Shown here: positions 1-10,904 of the stretch, piece after piece
How the letters are laid out: every line of letters starts with the position of its first letter
How positions within the stretch are numbered: the first letter of the stretch is position 1
DNA from: Acanthochlamys bracteata
Lineage: Eukaryota; Streptophyta; Magnoliopsida; Pandanales; Velloziaceae
DNA length: 64,000 bases
Assembly (NCBI GenBank): GCA_019914995.1
Contig: CM034127.1
Span: forward strand, 8,618,001-8,682,000
Direction: 5' to 3'
The notes under the pieces: generated by a model
Told to the model about the DNA's origin: nothing
Databases searched by the model: none
The model's input: only the letters and a program-made list of their open reading frames with translations
Position numbers and translations under genes: made by a program

Positions 1-736
1 ACTTTTAATATCCATTCCACCATTTATAATCACTTATTCTTTAGATTGATACTTAAATTTATAAGCATTTACCCAAATGATATCATTGCTGCAATGCAAA
101 GAGACAGCTTAAAAAAAGATGTAGGAGAGTCTACAACCTGTGCCACTTTTGCAAGACCAATGCCTGTGCAATGCCCTTGGCATCGTCCAATCATTATAGT
201 AGTCACGGTTCCTGACATTCAAGAAAAATAAACGTTGAGCCCATAATGGAAAGGATAAAACAGAATTTGAACACACTGCTTCTATAGTCACAGTGAATCC
301 ACAACAAAATAATTAACATCAACCATCTAACAACCGCAGAAATAGCTCTTCTTATTTTCAGAAATTTCGCAGATAAGAAACATAATACGATTTGAAAAGT
401 AGATCAAATTAATAACAGGCTTGTCATAATTAACCAGAAACATGAATTTCATGAGATTGAAGAAACACCTATTGGAGTCTACAGAATGTGGAACTGGTTT
501 AGGGATGGAACGAGGGGGGTTCCAAGGGATTGCTATCTTCATCAGCATCCCTGAACTCATCTTCGGTCTCTCTATTTCTTGAACTTAAAAAAAAGGAAAA
601 GAAAAGAAAATTTTGAGGCGCTATCCACTCAGTGATCGGTGAGATGCCAATAGAGCCAAATTAAATCAATCTCTGAATCTCATCGAGGAGGAACGACAGA
701 GAGAGAGGTTCAACAATTCGGTAGCACAGAGGGTTA
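1..736 (-). other. Unresolved, possibly 5' end of a minus-strand gene
   Basis: Read on the minus strand, 736-600 resembles a plant 5' leader: CT-rich and AT-poor compared with its flanks. An ATG near 560 opens a 77-codon frame (MSSGMLMKIAIPW...). An alternative frame through the same bases is strongly acidic (EDEFRDADEDSNPLEPP) and follows a polypyrimidine-AG that could be a splice acceptor at about 585. A second acceptor-like TTGAATGTCAG lies at about 209-219. I recognise no protein family in any frame, so this is a description and not a gene call. It could be the first exon of a gene running off the left edge, or the last exon of one starting further right. Confidence 0.2.
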
Positions 737-935
737 GGATGTGTTTATTTAGGAAATAAATTCAATAAACTTGAGTTTTAAAAATAAATTTAAAAATTAA
801 AATTAAAATATAAAAATATATCTTTTTATTAATAATAAACTTTAAAATTAAATTATAAAAATTTATAAAAATTTTAATTTAACTTATTTATTTATTTTAT
901 ATTAAAATTTAATAAAAAAATTTAAGGTGATAATA
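737..935. repeat. AT-rich repeat family B, copy 1
   Basis: A roughly 200-bp block, almost wholly A and T, begins ATGTGTTTATTTAGGAAATA and closes with TTTAATAAAAAAATTTAAGG. The same opening and a similar body recur at 16221-16398, so this is a dispersed repeat and not just local low complexity. No transposase is present and no target duplication could be assigned. It is probably a MITE remnant. Confidence 0.4.
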
Positions 936-945
936 AATATCTGGA

Positions 946-2035
946 ATGTGCAGATCCATTCCATACACGAACCATGGACAGATACCAGGTTAGTTCTTTT
1001 TTTTCTTGGGGGGTTCGAAATTTCGATAAAAGTAACAAATAGACAAGCAAATCTATGATGCATAAGACTTATCCACTATTCTAGATTGCAAGTTCCATGA
1101 AACATAAATTTGTTATTTTTTACTGATAATTCAAGGGATTCATCAGTCTAATTTAACATCTCTCTGGTTAAAGAGGTTGCGGACCGTATCAATAGTTCAA
1201 TACAGTTGGTATTTAGGTAAAGAATTATTTTGGCTAATTTGGATCTCAAGAAATAAAATAATTAAATTGTTACGGTGTTGTTTTTTACTTACCGCCAAAC
1301 AAATAGCCCCCGGTTGAAATTTCCTGTTTTGTTTAATTCTCCCTTGTTTATTTGGTAGGTTGATGGTCGTTAATTCTATCAAGACATAAAAGCTAACACC
1401 TTATTAAGATGGTGAAATGAAAACTTAAATCATAAAACCTCAGCCTAAGTAATGGAATACTAGATAGTAGATACTGTTGGAGATTGAAGAACAGCACTAG
1501 AGGACTCAATCCATAGCCGCAAATCTCCCGTTATTATAAGATTTTATAAAAAAAATTTTAATTTAGTTTTAGGGAACGTTAGAGAGTGCATAGAATTTTT
1601 TTAGAATAAAAAATATTTTTTTGAAAAAAGTTTTTTTATTAAAAAAAATAATTGAAAATTAATAGAGTGCATAAATTTTTTATATTTTTTGAATATTTAA
1701 ATAAAATTTTTAATACTTATAAAAAATATATTAAAAAATATAAATTAAAAATTTTAAAAATTATTTTTTTAAAAAGCTTTTCTAAACACAAGAGGTTATA
1801 TAGATTCAGCCCGTCATTTTTACGGCACTGTGGTCATTGTCTAAATCCATAGGACATGACCACGAAGCGCTTTTCTAAAATTGATTTTGTCCAAAATTCA
1901 ACCTATCCTAAGTGTCTACATCCAACAAACAATCTTTCGCCTACTTCCGTTTCCGGAACGGACTATTTAGATTACAGGTACATATGAGAAGAAATAGTAA
2001 AAATAAAGCAATTTTTATATCTACCTAGATTTGTT
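946..2035. other. Intergenic, AT-rich repeat inside
   Basis: No coding sequence is supported. Bases 1568-1790 are an AT-rich block with GAGTGCATA near its start and again inside, resembling the MITE-like family A described at 7065-9050. The 61- and 66-codon frames here are low-complexity translations. Confidence 0.4.
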
Positions 2036-2039
2036 TTGA

Positions 2040-2720
2040 CTTTATTAATAGAAGAAAAGAAGAATTATTTCCCTTCCTTAGTCATATTTTATGGTGAATT
2101 ATATAACCACTAAATTAGTAGATACATATGATAACAAAAAGAAAAAACAAATTTGCTTCCCTTTTGTCCTTTTATTTTTTATAATTTATAATTTTTTAAT
2201 TTTTATTTTAATTAGATATTTTTTAATTAAATATATATTTTAATTAGTATGTGTTATTTTATATTATATAATTTTTAATTTTTAATTTATTTAAGTTTAA
2301 TTAATTTTAGTTGGTAGAAAAAATAATAAAACTATATGATCAAATTTTTTAATTTAAAATTTTAGTTAATTTTGTTAAATTATATCAAACATTAATAAAA
2401 ATTAGATTAATATAAAAAATTAATCTAAAAGTTATGTTAATAAAGTCAGTTTAAATTATATTACTTAAATTAATTTAAAATTATATTAATAAAAATTAGA
2501 TTAATATAAATAAAAACAACATTTGCGTCTTTTATAAAAATTTTATTTTCATTACTTATTCATTTATCTATCTATCCAAACATAGTTAGTTCGTCATCCT
2601 TAGTATATATCTAAATTTTATAAAATTAAATAGTTACTTTTTTTAATCCATTCTTTTATTATTTTTTCAATCTATTCTCTTACTTTTATTTCTTAACCAT
2701 GTATCCAAACATATCCTAAG
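2040..2720. repeat. AT-rich repeat family C, copy 1
   Basis: This long AT-rich block contains the phrase ATTAGATTAATATAAAAAAT twice, followed by ATCTAAAAGTTAT, and ends ATGTATCCAAACATATCCTA. The same internal phrases and a similar end (ATGTATCAAAACATACGG) occur at 52560-53205. Two distant copies sharing a complex internal order argue for a dispersed mobile repeat. Its class is unknown, and both ends are approximate. Confidence 0.4.
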
Positions 2721-2739
2721 AGCTGAATCTTAGCCACTT

Positions 2740-5700
2740 ATAATATCCCATGGCATGATCAAATCATCTAAAATGGGTCTAGACACCAAGCAGGTCTTTT
2801 GCAGCTACTTAAACAAAATAATATCTTGCACGGACAGAGTTGCAAAAACACGATTCGTGGGATGGCAGAGGCCTTCCTTCCAAGAAGAAGGTCAGCAGTT
2901 CTAAGCCCTGTAGTGCTGTATTTCAAAAAACGAAAATTCTAAAAATAAAAATATGAAACAAAATATTCCAATCTCCAAAGAACGCAACTGAAAGTTGCTA
3001 GTTGGCCATACCATGTGATCATAGAACACTCCAGCATCACTCGTAAAACTAAAATAACCCAGCATGGCTTTATAAACTTCAGCAAAGAGCACCTATGAAT
3101 TAAAATAGAACAAACCAGTTATTAAAAATTTCATGATTGCTAAAGTCTAAAGATCACTGGATTATTTTTGTCCAAATGATTACGCCACACGATATAATAT
3201 ACATGTTCACAGCAAACCACCAAATTATATACAAGTCTTCGCATCTGCACATAATGGATAATCTGTTTCAACTGATTAAAATGTATGTGTTCTTATCTTT
3301 TGAATAAATATATGTAAAAGATACCGTATAGCAATATCTCCTCCCTTATATGCATGCATATCTTCTTTTGACCAAAATAGACTATACCAAAGAATGAAAG
3401 ACGAGCGCAAAAACAAATGGAAATAACACTCAATCAAGCATTCATCTGAACTTGGGACTATGAATAGGAGTGATTGATGGGCACGTGCAGACGACAAGCT
3501 TCATCCTAAGTAGCACGAAGCCCTAGTTTTGCCAGCTACAGATTTTAAGTTGTTATGCTGCTCATGAATGAAACCATCAAATGCAGATTCCCTTTCCAAA
3601 AACACATCCTGATGCATGATCTGGCACTCTTTTGAAATATGTGATTTTACCGACTCCATTCAGTAATTGCTTTCTGCAAATAAATTTGAATGAGCAAAAC
3701 TAAAACCGCATTTCGACAAACGGATATAACGAAGAAGGCCACGAGTAGAGAACATGCATGAAGTAAACTGATGCACGGCAAAGAGCAAGGCAAACATGGG
3801 AGAAACTTTAGAAGCCTCTCAAGGATCCTGAAGATGAACTGTATATCATACTAGAAAGAAACTAAATCTACACTCTGCAGGCATATTTCTAAATTCTATA
3901 TAATCAGATTTTGATCTTCATAATTCTATACAAAAGAATACTTGTTCATACAGATAAATCAAATAAGAAAGGCAAGATATGAACGGGAATGCCCATAACC
4001 AAACCATACACATACAGTTTGGAAAGACGCTAGTAAAAGTGAGTAATACCTAAAAACAACAAACAAATAAAATTTTTTACCACATGGGACTTGTTCACCT
4101 GAAAAGTAATTGATGATCACAACTTCCATACACACTCAAGAGTATATTTTATGTGATCATAAAAGATTATATTTATGTTGTGTGATAAAACAACACATAC
4201 AACTTTTGATCACACCTCTTAAGTAAAATAAGATTGCAACATCCAATGGCATTAAGAAATCATACTATTACTACATGAAAAAACTTTTATAGAATAAATG
4301 AGTTTTCTATATATGTCTGAAACTAATGATGAGTAAACAATATCCAATAACCAGTTCTTTATTGGATATGAAACCAGAATTTATGCATGCTGCATACTCT
4401 TTTCTGTGCTAGCTCATAACACCAAGAAACTTATTAATAACGAGTAAAAAGGCATAAATAAAGAATCCAAATTCCTTCACTCTTTCTGTTACTAACAGGG
4501 AACATATAAGAGGATCAACTACATTCTGCACCACTAAAGCCAATAGTCTGCAAATCATAGAGCTAAGTTCTAAAACAAGGATGTGTTTGTGCAATAGTTA
4601 ACAAGTGGAAATTCAGATGAAGGTAATGATAGCTTATAATCATTGAGATACAATAAAAAATGGTTCACAGGTGAAAGAAATACTAAGAGATAAAGCAGCC
4701 AAAAATCTCTACATACAAAGTGGTAAGGAATTTCAAAATATAATCTTCAGCAGATCATCTCACAATGTTAATATCAAAGCAAGAACACAAAAGAATGTCA
4801 CCTTGCAATCTAAGCAAGATGATCTCAAGCCAAACAAAGAACACTTCAATCCAAGTCTTGAAGTTTGTTTCAACAGCTTATAAGATCAAGCTTCATATCA
4901 ACTTGCATAAGAGATCCTTCTAGAGAAGGTATCAAAAGATTTAATGATTGAGTAATGATAAAGCACACAGAGTCATTACAAGCAGACTAAATCATTGTTA
5001 AATAACCACTTAGACAACTTTTATTATTTTAGAAAAGAATATTATAGAGTTAAATTAAGTTGAAGTGATTTGTAATGATGCTATAAATAATCAAGAAGGT
5101 GAACTTGAATAACATTCCAAAGCATACTAACCAGAAAGTGGATTCCATAGTCATGTAAGTGACAGCCTACCAGTTTTAGCATATCACACTTCAATTCCAA
5201 GCAAGTCATTGGTGGAGTTAGTATCATATATGATAACCAGGTGTCCGAATGTGGGGCTCACACGGGACATTTCCATGAAAACAAAGAGGATTCGGTATAA
5301 AGCAGGTAGAAGTTGGTGAGATGATGCAGGGTTCACTTGAAAGTGGAGACTAATCTATGCTTTGACTCAGATGGCATGAATTATTAAGCAACTGCATGTG
5401 CCCAGCTACCTTGCATTGCTTGTGAAATCAAAATCTCCCGCTTCAAAAACTAATACGAACTCTTGCACCACAAGATACTGAGTGTGTTAACTGCACTGTA
5501 ACTAGAATATGACATAATTATAATGACAAAGACTATCAAGGAACCAGCAGATTAGAGGAAAACAAGAAAGTAGGATACCATAGTCAACAAGAAAATGTGG
5601 TAAACAAGAAACATAAGACAAATAATGTAAGAGTAAAAATGATGACATAATACTGCTGCAGATTATCTAGAATTCATCATGTCATCTTTCAGGTAAGTAG

Positions 5701-7045
5701 ATTAGAATGTACTCTTTCGTAAGTTAACATTAAGGTGACAACTACCAATACATATTCCGCTAATGCTACAGCCACAGTTTCTTTTCTGATGAGCTGTTTT
5801 GTGGTTCTTTGCATATCTTCAACCTTATCTTTGAAGCCTACTGAAAGGGTTTTGTTTTATATAACTTAAGACTTCAAAGGAGTACTCCCGTTTTAATAAA
5901 CTAAACAAGGAAACAATCATGCATAAACCTGTTGTTGAAAGATACAGCGAGAGTACGAAGTCCGCGTAGATACTTTTGCGTCATTTAGAACTCTAAAATT
6001 ATACTGACATGTTCTTTAGAGAATATCAGAGGAAGCTTAGTGCAAGATGCTGTATTCACTAGGTCCATTGAACCTATAGTCGTAAAATCAGAGGCTACCA
6101 CTCAAGCAAGTCTAACTTTCCTTTTTCTAGTGAATGACGTCTAGCACTCAATAGGTTTAGTTGCGTTTTCCTATGTTAAATTATTACCAAAGAGAGAGAA
6201 ACATAAATTCTTAAATCAAACAACAAGCAAACCCTCCTTCTTCATGAAAATATAGTGAATACATGACGCCAACCACGTTGCTACATGCTTCTTTGGAAAA
6301 GAGGCCATTCTTGAACCTGCAAAACAATTTGGGAAAATTTTCATCCTACTAAAAGAAATGGGGTCCTCAGGTTGCTCGACAAGTCACCTAACAATCCAAT
6401 CAGTAGCTTTCTACTAACACTCAATGTCAGGACAGTTTATTTACCTTCATTCTCAAAGGCTAGCTTGCATCAATGCAAAGATCTCCACTATCAGTTTCAC
6501 CCTCAATCAAGCTAACTCAAATATAATCTACCTCTTTAACTAATTAGTCCCAAGAAACGAACTCCTACTAATTGTAACAGATGGATAGCACACACTTGGT
6601 TATATGCATATAGTTGAATCATACCTTGTTTTAAAGATTAAATACATAAACTATCCATAATTTTCTATAAAGTAAACTTTTTCCTCGGCTCTACAAAATG
6701 GCTCGGCTCTACAACTTTGGCTCGAGTTACTCAGTGGTTGCTGCATAAAATACCAACTAACAAGAACGAACGAAAGAGCATGTACCTTTTATATCCATGG
6801 ATTCTTGTTTCCGTTTATAAGAACTCTATCGAGCATTTCGACGAACATGTTATAGGCAATTAGATCAGGAAACAGATCGAACGCATATTTTCTGCTCCTG
6901 AGGCTTCTGTTAGATTGGCCATGCCAGAGTTGGGATAACTTGAACGCAATCACAACCTTGTTCATAAATTAAATTGATTCTAATAAAGAGATCAAGGAAA
7001 GATAGGAAGATACTGGCGGGCGGGAAGAAGTGTTTGAGGTCATTC
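2740..7045 (-). other. Transcript-like region, no protein recognised
   Basis: Base composition is less AT-biased than the flanks and resembles plant exon/intron sequence read leftward. A CT-rich leader-like stretch at 7045-6980 precedes a 58-codon frame (complement of 6789-6965, starting MNKVVIAFKLSQLW) followed by a GTACATG donor-like site. Further acceptor-bounded frames occur near 6320-6200, 3680-3480 and 3095-3010; the last reads VLFAEVYKAMLGYFSFTSD and ends at a GTATGG donor. None matched a family I know, and I could not join them into one open frame. This may be a spliced non-coding transcript, a gene with several 5' UTR introns, or a pseudogene. Confidence 0.2.
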
Positions 7046-7064
7046 AACTTCACACCCGTCTTTT

Positions 7065-9050
7065 CAACCTGTTTGGAAAAGTACTTATAATAAAAAGTTT
7101 TTCTAAATAAATAATTTTTTATAATTTTTTAAAATATATATAGTTTTTAATTTTAAAATAATAATAAAAATTATATTTATAAATTTTATACTAATATTTT
7201 TTGTATTTTAAATTTCTAAAAATTTATCAGATATTATATAAAATTTATTTAAGAATGTGAAATAATTTAAAATAAAAAACGTTTGATAACTATCAACAAA
7301 TGTTCTATCACTGTCTCAGTTGAGCTTTGCAGATTGTTTTTAAGTGTTTTAGAAGATGTATGAAAATATTTATAAAATAGATTTTTTTTAAAATAAAAAA
7401 TATTTTTATTTTTAAAAAAAAAAATAAAACAATTTTATTACGTTAAATTTTTTATACTTTCTAAATTTTTAAATAAATTTTTTAAATATATATTAAAAAA
7501 TATAAAATAAAAAACACAAACTAGTATTTAAAAAATGCTAAATCAAATGGACTCTTAATGGGCCGTGTCGAAGTGTCGATGGCCCCCTACCGTAGTTTTA
7601 TGTTTGTGTGCATTTTTTAAAACATACATTTGTATTTTGATTGGAGTAAATTTTATGAAATTAAATTCGATAATAATCAATAAATTTAATAAAATGAAAA
7701 AAATAATAAATTTAAATTCAAAATTTTGGCGAAAAATGAGTTTTTATGTAATTTAAACATGCCTTTAACGTCTCCGTTTGTTGAAAACCCTACCGGTTAA
7801 AGTTAGAAGATGCGTTTGAGATTGTACTGATAATTTGAAAAAACAACTATTAGGCTATATGTTATGAATTGAGAAGTATTTTTTAATAAACATTTATTTT
7901 TAAAAGAACTTTAAGATAAGAACTTTTCGTATAAATTTATTTGATCACTTATCATAAAATTTAAAAAACAAAGGATTATTAAAGTCGAAAAATAACTTTA
8001 AAATATTTGAGAGTGCTATTAAAAATATTTTTTGAAATAAAAAATAATTTAATTTATTTTAAAATATAATTTTATTTTTATAAAAATAGAAATATGTAAT
8101 AATAAATTTATTGATAGTTTTTAACAATCTTTAGAAACACATCAGTCTATAATACTATGTTAAAATTAGTATTAGTTAATCTTCTAAAGAATTTATTAGA
8201 TTTTACTTAAATGTATATTAAATTTAGATCCAAAATAAAAATCCAACCCAACTAGAAATCAGCAAATACCCCAAGCCTACGCATGCATATTTTAGTTTGA
8301 TCGGGTTTCTTTTTCCAAGTACCCGAATCTGATTGGATCGACCCACAAACATCCCTACCTAAAACAACTTAGCCTTCATCTTATAGCTTTAAGCACCAAC
8401 CAATTTCCTACTAAATGAGATTTTAATGGCTTCAGGCATTTAGAAAAAGTATTGACCTTCATTTAGAATTCAAACTTTATCATTTATAATAAAATTTTTA
8501 ACTGAACATTTGAAGTACGTATAATTCTAAATAAGTACTTTATATTTTTTCATAGTTTTTATAGTATTTTATAAAAAAAATTTAAAATTTAGATTATATA
8601 TATATATATATATATATATCTAATTTTAAAAAAACCTTTATTTAAAAAAATAAGTTTTTAAATATTTTTAAATATTTTTAAAAAACACTTTAATTTAGAA
8701 TATTTTTAAATTTGAAATTTTTTTATTTTATAAGCACTTCTAAATACTTTACAAGAGTGTGTTATATTCTCAATATACAAGGCCTTATTCTGTTATTCAA
8801 ATAAAAACTGTAAAAATATGGAAAAGATAGGGTGATAATAAACAAAATATTGTGACCTTTGAAAGGTTTTTTCTGGTAAGTGTCGTGTCATTATTCAAAA
8901 ATATTTTAAATTCTAAAAATAATAAAAATAATCAATAAAACAATCTTAATACATGAAATTCTTTTATATTTATTTTTAAATAAATTTTCTAAAAAATTGT
9001 AAAAAATATAAATTAAAAAATTGATTTTTTGTAATGTAATGAAAAACACC
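7065..9050. repeat. Cluster of AT-rich family A MITE-like repeats
   Basis: At least four related blocks follow one another (about 7068-7305, 7330-7550, 7985-8160, 8495-8750). Their shared order is a CTTATAAAAT-type motif (or a degraded form), long A/T runs, AATAATAAAAATA(T)GTAATA, AAATTTTTAAATAAATTTT, and TATATTAAAAAATATAAAAT. Similar blocks are at 10198-10424, 18438-18655, 51906-52510, 62380-62660 and 63380-63600. The stretches between blocks, including 7551-7984 and 8161-8494, show no gene. A 63-codon frame at 7565-7756 is not supported. Confidence 0.45.
8595..8619. repeat. (TA)n microsatellite
   Basis: About twelve uninterrupted TA dinucleotides inside an AT-rich family A repeat. Confidence 0.85.
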
Positions 9051-9413
9051 CCCTTTTACTCCCCATGAACACTCGTCCTGAAACTACGAAAGAAATTCAA
9101 CATATTTACGGTGTATTTCAAATGCCTGAAATTTTAGTTTCTCCAGCTAAAAGTTTGACGCACTTTTCGTGTTTCATTTTATAAGTTGAAGTTAGAACTT
9201 CAGTTCCAGTTTAACAAAGGTGGAACTTCAGTTCCGCTCATTTATTGCATTCGCTTCTTCTTCGTTCCTGTTCTTCCCTCTCATTTATTGCGCTTCTGTG
9301 TTGCGGACGGTTGTTCCCACTCTCTTCTTCTTTTCTCCTCTTCAACTCGCCCGCCCACTTCTCAACCCTCCGCCGCAATCACCGCAAAATCGATACGGTT
9401 TTACTGCAGTTTT

Positions 9414-9609
9414 ATGGACCCTACCGCCTTATTCACCACTGCTTCTGACGCGCCGTTAATGGAGTTGCAATTTGAGGAGTTCCGTTCGCGACTGGACGAA
9501 TCTGCCGCTGTTCGAGACCGAATCCGTGAAGTCGCCGCTAAAATGGAGTCTTCTAACAGGATTCTTCATGCTACTCTCCACCTTGCTCACCAGTCTCGGC
9601 CTCTCAATG
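9414..9609 (+). pseudogene. Orphan first exon of translin
   Basis: ATG at 9414 opens 65 codons plus one base, ending at a GTCGTT donor at 9610. The peptide (MDPTALFTTASDAP..., then QFEEFRSRLDES, RDRIREVAAKMES, LHLAHQSRPLN) matches the N-terminus of plant translin as I remember it: the MDPT-FTTA start, a helical QFE-FR-LEES segment and the HQSRP motif before the first intron. Translin is a nucleic-acid-binding protein that pairs with TRAX. The frame is also open upstream, which would allow a longer transit-like leader. No later translin exon was found between here and the TatA gene, which lies on the other strand. The exon therefore looks like a duplicated fragment or a truncated gene. Confidence 0.55.
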
Positions 9610-10195
9610 GTCGTTTTTCTCTACTATTGTTAGGGTTTGCATTTAATCAAAACAAAAAATCAAGATACTAATTCTAAAAGTACTCATAAATGAAACTACT
9701 TAAATCACCAAGACGAAAAGTCACTGACAGCTTCAACTCCGTTAGTCCGCCATCGATCACGGGGATCTTCTTCAAGGTCTGGCTCAATCTTTGATAAGCC
9801 GGCATTTGGTCTTTACCCGTTTAAAGATGTGCCGGTTCTTCAACTTGAGACTTAAGGCAACCACTGCCAGCAGCAGGAGCAGCAGCTTTAGTTGTAGGTC
9901 TTACGACACCGAGAGGCTCAGTGATCACCGGCGGCAAAGAAAGAGTGGACAGTGCTTGGATAGGGAATATATCTGTAAACACCCTTGAATGATGATGTCT
10001 TCTGGTTTTGCTCTTTGTTATCCTTCTTCCTCTATCTTAAACCATCCATCGGTTATAGTTGCTCTGGAACATTAGGGATAACATCTAACATGGGCATATA
10101 CTTCGCTAACTTACATAAAAAGTAAATTGGTAAAGAAATACTAAACGAGACTACTTCACCTGCGCAGAGGAGTGATGTTGCGGCTAAGCTGTCGG
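9610..10195. other. Intergenic with an unidentified coding-like minus frame
   Basis: The complement of about 9690-10000 is fairly GC-rich and includes an open stretch reading TDIFPIQALSTLSLPPVITE, then a Pro/Ala-rich run, ended by a TAA. It does not match anything I know and lacks a clear start. The plus-strand 65-codon frame at 9791-9988 is an alternative reading of the same bases. Nothing here continues the translin exon upstream. Confidence 0.25.
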
Positions 10196-10197
10196 GG

Positions 10198-10424
10198 GGA
10201 GTTTGAAGCGGTTATGAAAAGTTTTTTTTTTTTAAACAAAAGAAATAATTTTGTTTTATTTTTTATTTAAAATAATAATAATAAAATTTTATTATGTAGA
10301 AATTTTATATATTTTTAAATTTATAAATAAATTTTATAAAATATTATACAAAATTTATTAGTAAATATAAATAAAAAATAATTTTCGAAACGTTTCTATA
10401 AGCAATTTCAAACGCGGATTTAGT
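10198..10424. repeat. AT-rich family A element with inverted ends
   Basis: The block starts GGGAGTTTGAAGCGGTTATG and ends CTATAAGCAATTTCAAACGC. GTTTGAA...TTATGAAAAG at the left faces GTTTGAAATTGCTTATAGAA on the opposite strand at the right, giving imperfect terminal inverted repeats of about 20 bp. The interior carries the family A motifs. No clear target duplication is visible. Confidence 0.45.
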
Positions 10425-10904
10425 AAAGCTGTATTCTTAAGTGCTTGTATCAGACTGAGAACTTTTGCACAAAGATTGCCCGAAAGTTTGTGGCTTCGCA
10501 TCTACTTTGACACGTTCCATATTTCAAAATTGGCGAGAACCTATAAGAGTATGATCCTCTTAAGTTTTCGTTTGACCACTAAGTAGTAATGTAATTTTGG
10601 CTCACATAACTCACTGAGGTCTGCAAGTTCCTCTTCATTGTCAACTTTATTTTCATGACGCAACCAACACTACAAAACTTTCAGTTACACATTGCATAAA
10701 ACATGGGTGAAGTAGAAAGCAAATTACTGTCGACCAGATAGAACAAACCTGACATTTTATGAACTTCATTCTGCTTAAACTCTAGACAAATGTCAAAACG
10801 TTGAAATACACAAAAGCAGCTCCTTAAGGAAATAACTCCACAGTTATCACTATCGAAAATAAGACACTGCTCTGCCAAAGTATTTTAGTTCTCCACTACA
10901 CTGG

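Noticed and set aside
9220..9459. 79-codon hydrophobic frame starting MELQFRSFIA
   Set aside because: Overlaps the translin exon and leader in another frame; no conserved feature.
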